The notes beneath the pieces are model-generated. The model was not told the origin of the DNA, made no database searches, and saw only the letters and a program-made list of their open reading frames with translations. Shown one piece after another: positions 27,510 through 36,525 of a stretch of DNA of 64,000 bases. The stretch is from assembly GCF_004570385.1 (NCBI RefSeq), contig NZ_SPQL01000004.1, forward strand, positions 186,001 to 250,000. The letters run 5' to 3'. The DNA comes from Blastococcus sp. CT_GayMR19 (GTDB lineage: Bacteria; Actinomycetota; Actinomycetes; Mycobacteriales; Geodermatophilaceae). The first letter of the stretch is position 1, and every line of letters begins with the position of its first letter. Made by a program: the position numbers and the translations under genes.

Positions 27510-27790
27510 GGCGGACCCCGGACAAGGGCCGACCCGGCCGACCCCGGGGGAATGGGGTCGACCGGGCCGGCGATCGAGGACGGGGTACGAGCTCACGCTC
27601 GGTCACCGGAACGTCCGCGCTACCAGCACGGACGGGCGGTGGACCCCGTCGACGGCAACGCTACGTGACGAAATCGGCCGCGCCATTGCTCATGCGAGTG
27701 AGGTCCTCACGAACGGGTGACGTTCTCCCGCTGGCACCTCATGTGTGTGTGACCGCCTCCCCGGGCAGGGGCAGGGGACGTCCGTCCGCG
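27510..27790. other. Divergent intergenic region with a hairpin
   Basis: About 300 bases separate the siderophore-interacting gene and the DUF2945 gene. A 13-bp stem with one mismatch (27533-27545 against 27554-27566) lies in it, near the upstream side of both genes rather than at a 3' end, so its role is unclear. No reading frame with a ribosome site was found; promoters for the plus-strand stress genes should be here, but I cannot assign them. Confidence 0.45.
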
Positions 27791-27805
27791 ACCGAGGGAG
27801 CACGT

Positions 27806-28015
27806 GTGGCCGAGAACCTGAAGAAGGGCGACCACGTTCGCTGGAACAGCCATGGCGGTCAGGCCGAGGGCACGGTGGACCGGAAGATCACCTCGGACAC
27901 CGAAGCGGCGGGCCGGACCGTGCGGGCCAGTCCCGACGACCCCCAGTACCAGGTGACGAGCGAGAAGAGCGGCGGCACGGCGGTCCACAAGCCCGATGCC
28001 CTGCACAAGGACTGA
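27806..28015 (+). CDS. DUF2945 (Hva1/TUDOR-like) small protein
   Basis: 69 residues from GTG 27806, preceded by GAGGGAG at 5 bases. The sequence KKGDHVRWNSHGGQAEGTVDRKITSD, then DPQYQVTSEKSGGTAVHKPDALHKD matches the hypervirulence-associated TUDOR domain family (PF11160). The fold is a small SH3-like barrel, found in bacteria and fungi; function is unknown. A DUF2795 gene follows 45 bases later, a pairing that suggests a general stress role. Confidence 0.88.
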   Translation: MAENLKKGDHVRWNSHGGQAEGTVDRKITSDTEAAGRTVRASPDDPQYQVTSEKSGGTAVHKPDALHKD

Positions 28016-28060
28016 ACCGACGGGGCGGTACCGACCGACCCCGAGCCACCAGGAGGCACT

Positions 28061-28492
28061 GTGAGCGAGACCGGAGACCAGTTCGCGGGCACGTCCCAGC
28101 GGAGCACCAAGCACAGCCCCCGGCTCGACGAGGAGCTGCAGCACGAGGTCGAGGGGATGGTGCGCTCCGGCAGATCCACCCACGCGCAGGAATGGGCCGA
28201 GCCGGAGCCCGTCGCCGAGGGCGACCCGGATCTCGACGTCTCGCCGGCGGACACCCTCGTGGGCGGCACCCCGGTCGGGATGGACCCGGACGCCGTGGTC
28301 GTCCGCGCGGAGCTGGCCCGCTGGCTGGATCGCGCGGACTATCCCAGCACCGGCCCCGGACTCGTCGAGGCCGCCCGCGACCACCAGGCGCCGGACGCCG
28401 TCGTGGCGGAGCTGGAGAAGCTGCCGGACGGCGAGACCTACGAGCGCATCGGCGACGTCGTCCGCGCGCTCGGGCACCCGACGGAGACCTGA
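28061..28492 (+). CDS. DUF2795-domain protein
   Basis: 143 residues from GTG 28061 with AGGAGG 4 bases upstream. Residues 1-75 are charged and likely disordered; residues about 80-140 are a DUF2795-like helical region ending in LEKLPDGETYERIGDVVRALG. DUF2795 proteins are widespread in actinobacteria, with no known activity. It probably shares a transcript with the preceding DUF2945 gene. Confidence 0.8.
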   Translation: MSETGDQFAGTSQRSTKHSPRLDEELQHEVEGMVRSGRSTHAQEWAEPEPVAEGDPDLDVSPADTLVGGTPVGMDPDAVVVRAELARWLDRADYPSTGPGLVEAARDHQAPDAVVAELEKLPDGETYERIGDVVRALGHPTET

Positions 28493-28493
28493 T

Positions 28494-28581
28494 CACAGCT
28501 CCGCTGGGGAAACCGGCGCCTTCGGCGGCTACCTGAACACAGCTCCGCTGGGGAACCCGATGCCCTCGGCGGCTGACGTCG
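28494..28581. repeat. Two 44-bp direct repeats
   Basis: Copies at 28494-28537 and 28538-28581 both begin CACAGCTCCGCTGGGGAA and contain a CTTCGGCGGCT or CCTCGGCGGCT end. They lie between the converging DUF2795 and coiled-coil genes, the first copy starting just after the DUF2795 stop codon. Confidence 0.8.
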
Positions 28582-28605
28582 GGCGGGCCGCTCAGGCGGC
28601 GGAAC

Positions 28606-29496
28606 TCACGCGCTGGGGCTGCGCGCCCCGTCCTGGGTGGCCTCGTCGGCCTCCTCCTGGGCGATCTCCTCCGCGCCGCGGCGGCGGAACAGCCGCGACC
28701 CGGGGAAGCCCTTCACGACCTGCCGCAGGTCCTGCACGGTGTCGACCAGATCGTGGACGTCGGTGCCGACGCTCCCGAGGGTCTCCAGGACCGGGAAGAT
28801 GTCCTCGTCCAGGTGCCTGACCAGCTGCGGCAGCTGGTCGATGAGCCGGACGAGCGCCTCGACCTCGTGCGGCTCCAGGGTCTCGGCCAGCCGGCGGACC
28901 GACGGCGTGAGGTCGGTGAGCGGCTGGACGTAGCCGCCCACCAGGGGTTCCACCCGGCCGATCAGCGCGTCGCCGCGAGCGAGCAGGGTGTCCGCGGTGC
29001 TCGTCGTCAGCCCTACGGCGGCGATCGCCTCGTCCGCCGCGACCCGGGTCCGGGCAACGGCGGCGATGGCCTCGTCGGCCTTGGCCCGGGTCTGGGCGAC
29101 GCCCGCGATGGCGTCGTCGGCCTTGGCCCGGGTGTCGGCGACGCCGGCGATGGCGTCGTCGGCCTTGGCCCGGGTCTGGGCGACGCCGGCGATGGCGTCG
29201 TCGGCCTTGGCCCGGGTCTGGGCGACGCCGGCGATGGCGTCGTCGGCCTTGGCCCGGGTCTCCGCCACGGCGGCGATGGCCTCGTCCGCGCGGTCGACCA
29301 CGTTCTCCACGCGGGTCAGCAGCCCGTCCACCCGGGAGAGCAGCTCCTCCATCCGGCCGACGGCCGCACCGACCCGGGGGACCAGGGCGAGCGCTTCGGA
29401 GATCCCGTCGCGCACGCCTCCCATCGCGGAGAGGACGTCAGCGGGTCCCGGCACTGAGGGCAGTCTCACGCCCACCACGCTACGCACCAGCCGCAT
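28606..29496 (-). CDS. Coiled-coil protein with 14-residue tandem repeats
   Basis: 296 residues from ATG 29496. After a 70-residue start comes a long helix containing at least five copies of a 14-residue unit (RAKADDAIAGVAQT) plus degenerate flanking copies, about residues 68-155, with spacing that allows a coiled coil. The C-terminal half includes an amphipathic segment (LEPHEVEALVRLIDQLPQLVRHLDEDIFPVLETLGSVGTDVHDLVDTV) and a basic/acidic tail. Related actinobacterial proteins are annotated only as hypothetical. No signal peptide. I cannot assign a function; a scaffold or membrane-associated role is possible. Confidence 0.8.
   Translation of the reverse strand: MRLVRSVVGVRLPSVPGPADVLSAMGGVRDGISEALALVPRVGAAVGRMEELLSRVDGLLTRVENVVDRADEAIAAVAETRAKADDAIAGVAQTRAKADDAIAGVAQTRAKADDAIAGVADTRAKADDAIAGVAQTRAKADEAIAAVARTRVAADEAIAAVGLTTSTADTLLARGDALIGRVEPLVGGYVQPLTDLTPSVRRLAETLEPHEVEALVRLIDQLPQLVRHLDEDIFPVLETLGSVGTDVHDLVDTVQDLRQVVKGFPGSRLFRRRGAEEIAQEEADEATQDGARSPSA
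29035..29300. repeat. 42-bp tandem repeats within the coiled-coil gene
   Basis: The sequence GGCCTTGGCCCGGGT recurs at exactly 42-base intervals at 29077, 29119, 29161, 29203 and 29245, with degenerate copies on either side. The period is 14 codons, so copy-number changes keep the frame. Confidence 0.92.
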
Positions 29497-29661
29497 GGCT
29501 CACTATTCGGTTGCGCCCTGCGGGTCGATTCTGCCGCGCGTCGCCGTGGTCGCCGGTCCTCCCCCCGTATCCTCCAGGTACCGCGATCGTGCGCGGCCGC
29601 CGGTCTGCGCGCCGGTGGAAGCGGGGACCGACGGCACGACGAGGGCTCGGACGACGAGAAG

Positions 29662-31623
29662 GTGTCGACACCGGTGGGGGAAAAGCCGACGTGGGACGGC
29701 TCGGGGAGCCGCGGCGTCCCCGGACGCACCCGCCGGTCCCATGACGACGCCGCTCCGGGCGCCGACCCGGTCACCGTCGAACAGCTGGTGGCCCGTCAGG
29801 GCGGCCCGACGACCGGCCGACGGCGGGCCGCCCGTCGCGTCGAGGAGCGTCGCGTCGAGGAGCCGGTGCCGGTACGTCCCGAGGACGTGCCCGTGGTCCG
29901 CGCCGGCCTCCCGCCCGTGCCGGGGGGTCTCGCCGCGCCGCCGCCCGCACAGCAGGCCGGTCTGCCGCCGGTCCCCGGAGCGGCGAGGGTCACTCCGCAG
30001 CTCGGGCTGCCCCCCGTCCCCGTGCTCGAGCGGGGCGCCACGGTGTGGGAACCGGACGTCCGGCCCTCCAGGCGCAGCGGACCGATCCCGCCGCTGCCCG
30101 GACTCTTCCCGCCGCCCGAGGACGCCGCCCCGCCCCGTAAGTCGCGGCCGCGCGGCCCGGGCCGGCCCCCCGCGAGTCCGGGACGACGTCGCCTCGGCCG
30201 GCTCCTGACCGCGCTCGCCCTGGCCGTCGGTGTCGTCGTCCTCTACCACCTGGGGCTGTACTTCTACGTCGACCAGAAGATCGGCCGCGTCGAGGCCCTG
30301 GCCACCGACGGCGCGGAGGTCCTGGCCCCGGCGCTGCAGGCGGGCGCCGAGACCTACCTCGTCGTCGGGACCGGCGTGCCCGGCCAGGACGGCGGTTCGT
30401 CGGTGACCACCCTGCTCGCGTCGGTGTCCGCCGACGGGGACCGTGCGGTCCTCGTGAGCTTCCCCCCGACCGCCCTGGTGGACACCCCGGAATGCCGCTC
30501 GCTGGACGGATCGCTGCGGAACCCGACCACCGAGGCCTTCGCGGAGTCGCTGCTGGAGGGCAGCCCCTCCTGCATGGTGCGGGCGGTCCAGCAGCTCTCC
30601 GGCCTGCGGATCGACCACTACCTCGGCGTCGACCTCGCCCGGCTGCCCGGGATGGTCGACGCGCTCGGTGGCGTCGCGGTCTGCATCACCCCGTCGGAGG
30701 CGACGTCGGCGGCGGCCCTGCCGCTGCCTCCCGGTCCGGCCGAGCTGTCCGGGGAGACGGCGGCCGGCTTCCTGCAGCCGGGCGACACCGGGGCCGACGT
30801 CACCGGGGCCGCCGTGGCCGAGCGGGCGCAGCGGCTCCTCACGTCGACCCTGCGGGCGGCGATGTCGACCGGCACGCTGACCGACCCGCTGACCCTCGCC
30901 CGGTTCCTCAACCGCGCCGCGGACGCGCTGACCGTGGACGCGCAGACCACGCTGGCGGACCTGCGGGTCCTGGCCGGTTCCCTCGGTGACCTCTCCGGCG
31001 ACGCGGTGCAGCGCGCGGTGCTGCCGGTGGCGCAGGTCGGCTACCTGCCGGTCGGCACCGACCAGGCCTACGTGCTCCTCGACGGCGCGGGCACCCGCAG
31101 CCTGTTCGACGCGGTGGTCGCCGGTGCGCAGGTGCCGAAGGAGTTCCTGACCGGCAGTGCGCCGGCGGTGGGGGAGCCCGCGTCCGAGGCGGCCCCCGAG
31201 GCCGAGCCCGCGCCCGCTCCCGAGCCGGTCCCGGCCGGCGGAGAGGGGCTCACCATCGCGCCGGCCCAGGTGACGGTGAACGTCCTCAACGGCACCGGGA
31301 CGACGGGGCTCGCCGCCACGGTGGCCGCGGCGCTCCAGCAGCAGGGCTTCGGGGTCGGGACGGTCGGCAACGAGCCGGGGACCGTGAACCAGAGCGTCGT
31401 CCGCCACGGACCGAACGCCGGGGAGCACGCCCGCACCGTGGCCGCGGCGGTGCCCGGGGCGGTGCTCCAGCCCAGCGACGCCATCGGCGACACCGTCCAG
31501 CTCGTCATCGGCCCCGGCTACACGACCGTGGTCCCGGTGACGATCGGCGCCCCGGCGGAGGCCGCGCCGGCCGAGACCCCGGCCCCGGCCGCGCCGGCGC
31601 CCGCCCCCGTCACCTGCACCTGA
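29662..31623 (+). CDS. LCP-like membrane protein with LytR_C domain; catalytic residues degenerate
   Basis: 653 residues from GTG 29662. Residues 1-180 are Pro/Arg-rich and cytoplasmic, residues about 183-205 one TM helix. The next about 250 residues resemble a LytR-CpsA-Psr domain (YLVVGTG, LRIDHYLGVDLARLPGMVDALGGVAVCI), and residues about 540-630 a LytR_C domain (VTVNVLNGTGTTGLAATVAAALQQQGF). Canonical LCP enzymes transfer glycopolymers to peptidoglycan using an SIPRDS-type arginine and aspartate; here the equivalent is SFPPTA, so the usual pyrophosphate-binding residues are missing. It may be a non-catalytic cell-wall protein. A weak hairpin follows. Confidence 0.8.
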   Translation: MSTPVGEKPTWDGSGSRGVPGRTRRSHDDAAPGADPVTVEQLVARQGGPTTGRRRAARRVEERRVEEPVPVRPEDVPVVRAGLPPVPGGLAAPPPAQQAGLPPVPGAARVTPQLGLPPVPVLERGATVWEPDVRPSRRSGPIPPLPGLFPPPEDAAPPRKSRPRGPGRPPASPGRRRLGRLLTALALAVGVVVLYHLGLYFYVDQKIGRVEALATDGAEVLAPALQAGAETYLVVGTGVPGQDGGSSVTTLLASVSADGDRAVLVSFPPTALVDTPECRSLDGSLRNPTTEAFAESLLEGSPSCMVRAVQQLSGLRIDHYLGVDLARLPGMVDALGGVAVCITPSEATSAAALPLPPGPAELSGETAAGFLQPGDTGADVTGAAVAERAQRLLTSTLRAAMSTGTLTDPLTLARFLNRAADALTVDAQTTLADLRVLAGSLGDLSGDAVQRAVLPVAQVGYLPVGTDQAYVLLDGAGTRSLFDAVVAGAQVPKEFLTGSAPAVGEPASEAAPEAEPAPAPEPVPAGGEGLTIAPAQVTVNVLNGTGTTGLAATVAAALQQQGFGVGTVGNEPGTVNQSVVRHGPNAGEHARTVAAAVPGAVLQPSDAIGDTVQLVIGPGYTTVVPVTIGAPAEAAPAETPAPAAPAPAPVTCT

Positions 31624-31633
31624 GCTCCCGGCG

Positions 31634-31649
31634 CCGCTGAGCGCAGCGG
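31634..31649 (+). terminator. Weak hairpin after the LCP-like gene
   Basis: CCGCTG (31634-31639) pairs with CAGCGG (31644-31649) across AGCG, with outer CCGG bases on both sides. It separates the LCP-like gene from the pst promoter. Confidence 0.4.
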
Positions 31650-31709
31650 TGACCGGGTGGGCGCGAAGGTGATCCGGGTCATCTCGGGCGCGCCGTCTGT
31701 GCGGGCGTC

Positions 31710-31764
31710 GTTCGCCTGGTGTTCATCTTGCTTCGGTCGTCGATTCATGAGCGCTTCCTAGGTT
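31710..31764 (+). promoter_or_regulatory. PHO box and -10 of the pstSCAB operon
   Basis: Four consecutive 11-base units (31710, 31721, 31732, 31743) begin GTTCGCC, GTTCATC, TTCGGTC and ATTCATG, the direct-repeat layout of actinobacterial PhoP boxes (GTTCACC-type). A TAGGTT -10 hexamer follows at 31759-31764, 5 bases beyond the last unit, placing the activator over the -35 region. The start of transcription should be near 31771. Confidence 0.7.
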
Positions 31765-31824
31765 GACCGGCGTTGGTACTCCACGGCCGCGTTCTCCGGG
31801 CCCCATGAGAGAGGCAAGACCTCA

Positions 31825-32784
31825 GTGAATCGACGCACTCTGCGCCGGACGGCTCTTCCGGCGACGCTGTTCATCGCTCTCGGTCTCACTGCCTGCGGCG
31901 GCCAGACCGAGGGCTCGGCCACCGGTGAGGGCGGCGTCTCCGGCGAGGTGCTGGTCGACGGCTCCTCCACCGTGGAGCCCCTGACCTCCGCCGCCGGCGA
32001 GTTCTTCCTCGAGGAAGCGCCGGACGTCAACGTCTCCGTCGGCACGTCCGGCACCGGTGGTGGGTTCGAGGTGTTCTGCCAGGGCCAGACCGACATCTCC
32101 AACGCCTCCCGTCCCATCAAGGAGGAAGAGGCCGCGGCCTGCGAGACCGAGGGCATCGAGTTCACCGAGCTCCAGGTCGCCACCGACGCGCTGACCGTCG
32201 TCACCTCCTCGGAGAACGACTTCATCACCTGCCTCACCACCGAGGAGCTCGCCACCCTGTGGGGCCCCGCCGCGGAGGGCACCATCACCACGTGGAACCA
32301 GGTGAACCCGGAGTTCCCGGCGGAGCCGATCGAGCTCTTCGGCCCGGGCACCGACTCCGGCACGTTCGACTACTTCACCGGCGAGATCAACGGTGAGGAG
32401 GGCGTGAGCCGGACCGACTACAACGCCTCGGAGGACGACAACGTCATCGTCCAGGGCGTCAGCGGGTCCCCGAACGCCCTGGGGTACTTCGGCTTCACGT
32501 ACTTCGAGCAGAACGCGGAGGCGCTCAAGGCGGTCGAGATCGACAGCGGCGAAGGCTGCGTCGCCCCGAGCGCCGAGGCGGCCCAGGACGGCAGCTACAC
32601 CCCGCTCGCCCGCCCGCTGTTCATCTACGTCAACAACGCTGCCGTGACCGACAAGCCGCAGGTGAAGGCGTTCGTCGACTTCTTCGCGGCCAACGATGCG
32701 CCCATCGCCGAGGCGGCGAAGTTCATCCCGCTGAACGACGAGCAGCGCAGCGCGCTCGAGTCGACCGCCTCGTCCCTGGGCTGA
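31825..32784 (+). CDS. pstS: Phosphate-binding lipoprotein PstS
   Basis: 319 residues from GTG 31825. The N-terminus RRTLRRTALPATLFIALGLTACGG is a lipoprotein signal peptide with an LTAC lipobox, so the mature protein is anchored outside the membrane. The binding-protein signature DGSSTVEPLTSAAGEFF and GTSGTGGGFEVFCQGQTDISNASRPI, plus GPGTDSGTFDYF, are the phosphate-contacting loops. It delivers phosphate to PstC-PstA-PstB and is expected to be induced by phosphate starvation through the PHO box upstream. Confidence 0.95.
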   Translation: MNRRTLRRTALPATLFIALGLTACGGQTEGSATGEGGVSGEVLVDGSSTVEPLTSAAGEFFLEEAPDVNVSVGTSGTGGGFEVFCQGQTDISNASRPIKEEEAAACETEGIEFTELQVATDALTVVTSSENDFITCLTTEELATLWGPAAEGTITTWNQVNPEFPAEPIELFGPGTDSGTFDYFTGEINGEEGVSRTDYNASEDDNVIVQGVSGSPNALGYFGFTYFEQNAEALKAVEIDSGEGCVAPSAEAAQDGSYTPLARPLFIYVNNAAVTDKPQVKAFVDFFAANDAPIAEAAKFIPLNDEQRSALESTASSLG

Positions 32785-32836
32785 GTCGGCGCACCACGGT
32801 CGCCCGTCGGAGGAAAGCAGTGAGCAGAGGAGCGTC

Positions 32837-33820
32837 GTGAGCAGCATCACGGCAGCAGGGGGGCCCCCGGCAGCGGGCGCCCCCCAGGGCGGTCGACGCG
32901 GCCAGTCGTTCGACCCCTCCTCGCTGGCGCGGCATTCGCCGCGCTACGGCGAGCGGGCGGTGATGGTCGTCCTCCAGGGGGCGGCGATGCTGTCCGTGCT
33001 GGTCACCATCGGGATCGTCGTCTCCCTGCTGCTGCCGGCGCTGTCCTTCTTCCGGGAGGTGAGCGTGGGTGAGTTCCTCTTCGGCACCCGGTGGACGCCA
33101 CGCTTCCCCGGCCAGGAGTCCTACGGCGTCGTCCCGCTGATCACCGGGACGGCGTGGACGACCGCCATCGCACTGCTGATCGCCGTCCCCTTCGGCCTCG
33201 GCGCGGCCATCTACCTGGCGGAGTACGCGGCACCGCGGGTACGGAAGGTGCTCAAGCCCGTCCTGGAGGTCCTCGCCGGCGTCCCGTCCGTCGTCTACGG
33301 CTTCTTCGCGCTGACGTTCGTGGCCCCGTTCGTCCTCGAGGACCTGCTGGGGATCGAGGTCGGCACCTTCAGCGTCCTGTCCGCGGGGCTCGTGCTCGGC
33401 ATCATGATCATCCCGACGGTCGCCTCGCTGTCCGAGGACGCGATGTCGGCGGTGCCGTCGTCGCTGCGGCAGGGATCGCTGGCACTCGGGGCCAACAAGA
33501 TGCGCACCACCCTCCGGGTGGTCTTCCCCGCGGCGGTGTCGGGGATCGCCGCCTCGATCGTGCTCGCCCTGTCGCGGGCCGTCGGCGAGACGATGATCGT
33601 GGCCCTGGCCGCCGGCACCCAGGCCCGGGTCGTCACGGGGGCGACCCAGCCCGGGCAGACCATGACGGGCTTCATCGCCCAGACGGCCACCGGGGAGAGC
33701 ACCCCCGGGACCTTGAGCTACAACACCCTGTTCGCGGTGGGTCTCCTGCTGTTCGTTCTCACCTTCGTCATCAACATGATCAGCATCCGGCTGGTCCGCA
33801 GGTTCCGGGAGGCGTACTGA
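32837..33820 (+). CDS. pstC: Phosphate ABC transporter permease PstC
   Basis: 327 residues from GTG 32837. Six TM helices after a cytoplasmic N-terminal stretch; conserved ABC-permease loop [30 protein letters not shown]. Just upstream, GTG 32820 opens a six-codon mini-frame whose TGA overlaps the pstC GTG, so pstC may be translated by termination-reinitiation. The stop codon TGA shares its last base with the pstA ATG. Confidence 0.95.
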   Translation: MSSITAAGGPPAAGAPQGGRRGQSFDPSSLARHSPRYGERAVMVVLQGAAMLSVLVTIGIVVSLLLPALSFFREVSVGEFLFGTRWTPRFPGQESYGVVPLITGTAWTTAIALLIAVPFGLGAAIYLAEYAAPRVRKVLKPVLEVLAGVPSVVYGFFALTFVAPFVLEDLLGIEVGTFSVLSAGLVLGIMIIPTVASLSEDAMSAVPSSLRQGSLALGANKMRTTLRVVFPAAVSGIAASIVLALSRAVGETMIVALAAGTQARVVTGATQPGQTMTGFIAQTATGESTPGTLSYNTLFAVGLLLFVLTFVINMISIRLVRRFREAY

Positions 33821-34716
33821 TGGCGACGATCGGCCAGCTCGCGACGCAGCCCATCAAGGCGCGGAAGCACGGTGCCAAGAGCCCCGCGTCGATCGCGTTC
33901 CTCGTGGCCCTGTGGTGCGCGCTGGGGTTCTCGATCCTGTGCCTGCTGACCCTGCTGATCACCTCGGTGATGGACGGGCTGCCCCGGCTGGACTCGAACC
34001 TGCTGACGCAGTACACGTCCCAGATCGCCCCCGAGCGGGGCGGCGCGCGCGCCGCGATCATCGGCTCGCTGTGGGTCATCGCTGCCACGGCGATCATGGC
34101 GATCCCGCTGGGGATCGCCGCGGCCGTCTATCTCGAGGAGTTCGCCGATCCCCGGCGCTGGTACAACCGCCTCATCGAGGTCAACCTGCAGAACCTCGCG
34201 GCCGTGCCGGCCATCGTCTACGGCCTGCTGACGGCCGGGTTCGCCCTGTCGATCGGGCTGCGCCGCGGCGTCGTGCTGGCCGGCGGCATCGCGCTCGCGC
34301 TGCTGATCCTGCCGGTCATCATCATCACCGCCCGGGAGGCCCTGCGCGCCGTTCCCGCGGAGATCCGCCAGGGATCCCTCGCCCTGGGAGCGACCCCGCT
34401 GCAGACCGTCTGGCGGCAGACCCTCCCGTCGGCGATCCCCGGCGTCGCCACGGGCACGATCCTGGCGCTGTCCCGCGCGCTGGGCGAGGCCGCCCCGCTG
34501 CTCCTGCTCGGTGGCCTCGTCACGATCCGATTCGACCCGAACGGGCTGCTGTCGGGCTTCACGACCCTGCCCATCCAGATCTTCAACTGGGCCGGCCGAG
34601 CCGAGGCCGATTTCCAGCAGCTCGCGGCGGCGGCCATCATCCTGCTCCTGGTGATGCTGCTGCTGATGAACGCCCTCGCCATCCTCATCCGCAATCGCTA
34701 CCAGCGGCAGTGGTGA
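33820..34716 (+). CDS. pstA: Phosphate ABC transporter permease PstA
   Basis: 298 residues from ATG 33820, overlapping the pstC stop by one base (TGATG). Six TM helices and the loop [30 protein letters not shown] that contacts the ATPase. It forms the phosphate channel with PstC. Confidence 0.95.
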   Translation: MATIGQLATQPIKARKHGAKSPASIAFLVALWCALGFSILCLLTLLITSVMDGLPRLDSNLLTQYTSQIAPERGGARAAIIGSLWVIAATAIMAIPLGIAAAVYLEEFADPRRWYNRLIEVNLQNLAAVPAIVYGLLTAGFALSIGLRRGVVLAGGIALALLILPVIIITAREALRAVPAEIRQGSLALGATPLQTVWRQTLPSAIPGVATGTILALSRALGEAAPLLLLGGLVTIRFDPNGLLSGFTTLPIQIFNWAGRAEADFQQLAAAAIILLLVMLLLMNALAILIRNRYQRQW

Positions 34717-35663
34717 CCACCGCTCCCTCCGGGAGCACGACCCCCACGGACTGGACGGACATGACCAGCACCGACGCCCCCACCACCGAGCGGCCCGCTG
34801 CCGCAGCCCCGCAGGACGCGTCCGCTCGCGAGATCGACGTCCGGGTCGACCGAGCCTCGGGGCGGTACCTCCCCGAGGTGCCGACGCCGGTGATCGAGTG
34901 CACGGACGTCGACATCTTCTACGGCCAGTTCCGCGCCGTGCACGGCGTCTCCCTGGTCTACGGGAAGAACGAGATCACCGCCATGATCGGGCCCTCCGGC
35001 TGCGGCAAGTCGACCGTGCTCCGCAGCCTGAACCGGATGAACGACCTCATCACCGGGGCGCGCGTCACCGGGAAGATCACCTACCACGGGCAGGACATCT
35101 ACGGCTCGGACGTCGACCCGATCGAGGTCCGCCGGCGCATCGGCATGGTGTTCCAGAAGCCCAACCCGTTCCCGAAGTCGATCTACGACAACATCGCCTA
35201 CGGCCCCCGCGTCACCGGCATGAAGGTGTCTTCCATGGACGACCTGGTGGAGGAGTCGCTGCGCGGTGCCGCGCTGTGGGACGAGGTCAAGGACAAGCTC
35301 AAGCAGTCCGCCTACGGGCTCTCCGGCGGTCAGCAGCAGCGGCTGTGCATCGCCCGGACCATCGCTGTCCGTCCCGAGGTGATCCTCATGGACGAGCCGT
35401 GCTCGTCCCTGGACCCGATCGCGACCGCGCGCATCGAGGACCTGATGGAGGACCTGCGCAAGGACTTCACGATCATCATCGTGACCCACAACATGCAGCA
35501 GGCGGCCCGCGTCGCCGACCGCACGGCGTTCTTCACCGCCAAGGCGGCCGAGGGGACCGGCGACCGGACGGGTCAGCTCGTCGAGTACGACCTGACGTCC
35601 AAGATCTTCTCCAACCCGGCGGACCGTCGCACCGAGGACTACATCTCCGGCCGCTTCGGCTGA
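34713..35663 (+). CDS. pstB: Phosphate ABC transporter ATP-binding protein PstB
   Basis: 316 residues if GTG 34713 is used, which overlaps the pstA stop as GTGA; ATG 34761 (16 residues shorter) is the alternative, and the first about 50 residues are a low-complexity Thr/Ala/Pro tail either way. Walker [10 protein letters not shown], signature LSGGQQQRL, Walker [13 protein letters not shown] and the H-loop VTHNM are intact. It energises phosphate import and normally also helps signal phosphate status. No phoU follows in the window; a regulator gene does. Confidence 0.93.
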   Translation: MTTAPSGSTTPTDWTDMTSTDAPTTERPAAAAPQDASAREIDVRVDRASGRYLPEVPTPVIECTDVDIFYGQFRAVHGVSLVYGKNEITAMIGPSGCGKSTVLRSLNRMNDLITGARVTGKITYHGQDIYGSDVDPIEVRRRIGMVFQKPNPFPKSIYDNIAYGPRVTGMKVSSMDDLVEESLRGAALWDEVKDKLKQSAYGLSGGQQQRLCIARTIAVRPEVILMDEPCSSLDPIATARIEDLMEDLRKDFTIIIVTHNMQQAARVADRTAFFTAKAAEGTGDRTGQLVEYDLTSKIFSNPADRRTEDYISGRFG

Positions 35664-35668
35664 TCGCC

Positions 35669-36463
35669 GTGACGGCCCGGGATCGATGCGGCAGCACGGG
35701 GCGGGAACGGCGCCGCCTCCCGGGTCCGGTGGCCTCCTGGCTGGAGCCGGCCGCGCTCGACGTGCTGGTGGCCGACGAGGACCCCGCGGCGCGCGCGAGC
35801 CTGACGGCGGTCGTCGGCGCCGGGGTTCGGACGACGGTCTGTGACAACGGCGCCGAGGCGCTGTGGCAGGCGGGCCGGACCGATCCGGTGGTGACGATCC
35901 TCAGCGCGACCCTTCCCGGGGTGTCGGCCGCCGATGTCGCAGCGGTCCTCTGCCGCCACGGTCACGGCGCGGGTTCCGTCGTCGTCGGCGTCGCCGTCGG
36001 CGATGCCGACCGGGCCGGGGCGGTCCTCGCGGCGGGGGCGAGCGGTGTGGTGTCCCGGCCGTACCGGGGGAAGGAGATCGAGCCGTTGCTGCGCGCGCAC
36101 CTGGCCCTCCTGGAACGCCGCCGCCGGGACGCCTCGGTGCTCGTCGCGGGGGCGCTCGAGCTCGACGGGCCGGCCTTCGAGGCCCGGGCGGCGGGTCGGC
36201 CGCTGCGCCTTCCCCTGCGGGAGTTCGAGCTGCTCCGCCTGCTGATGCTGCACGTCGGAGGGGTGGTGTCGCCGGGCCGGATCAGTTCGGAGATCTGGGA
36301 GTCCCGCGGCGAGACGGTCACGGCGAACACGATCGCCGTCCACATCCGGCACCTGCGACGGCAGCTGCACGGGGTGGCCGACATCGTCGCCGTCCGCCGC
36401 GTCGGGTACCGGCTCGACGTGCCGGGCATCGAGTCGGACCGGACGGAGAGCCGGTCGGCCTGA
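35669..36463 (+). CDS. Orphan winged-helix regulator with degenerate receiver domain
   Basis: 264 residues from GTG 35669, 5 bases after the pstB stop (GTG 35729 is an alternative). Residues about 30-145 have the receiver fold and keep the acidic cluster in VLVADEDPAA, but the phospho-acceptor position is serine (VTILSATLPG, Ser79), there is no clear switch Thr/Ser, and the conserved lysine is arginine (SRPYRG). Residues about 155-250 are an OmpR-type winged helix (LPLREFELLRLLMLHVGG, NTIAVHIRHLRRQLHG, VRRVGYRLD). No kinase gene is adjacent. It should bind DNA without classical phosphorylation, perhaps as a constitutive or protein-controlled regulator of pst or the mshD/glnR region. Confidence 0.82.
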   Translation: MTARDRCGSTGRERRRLPGPVASWLEPAALDVLVADEDPAARASLTAVVGAGVRTTVCDNGAEALWQAGRTDPVVTILSATLPGVSAADVAAVLCRHGHGAGSVVVGVAVGDADRAGAVLAAGASGVVSRPYRGKEIEPLLRAHLALLERRRRDASVLVAGALELDGPAFEARAAGRPLRLPLREFELLRLLMLHVGGVVSPGRISSEIWESRGETVTANTIAVHIRHLRRQLHGVADIVAVRRVGYRLDVPGIESDRTESRSA

Positions 36464-36525
36464 GGCCGCACAGCACGGGCGGACACCGGGCAAGGGTGAC
36501 GCCTGAGCGGCCGCGCCACCCCGGA

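Noticed and set aside
27533-27566. Hairpin between siderophore-interacting and DUF2945 genes as a terminator
   Set aside because: Both flanking genes point away from it, so there is no upstream transcript for it to end in either direction.
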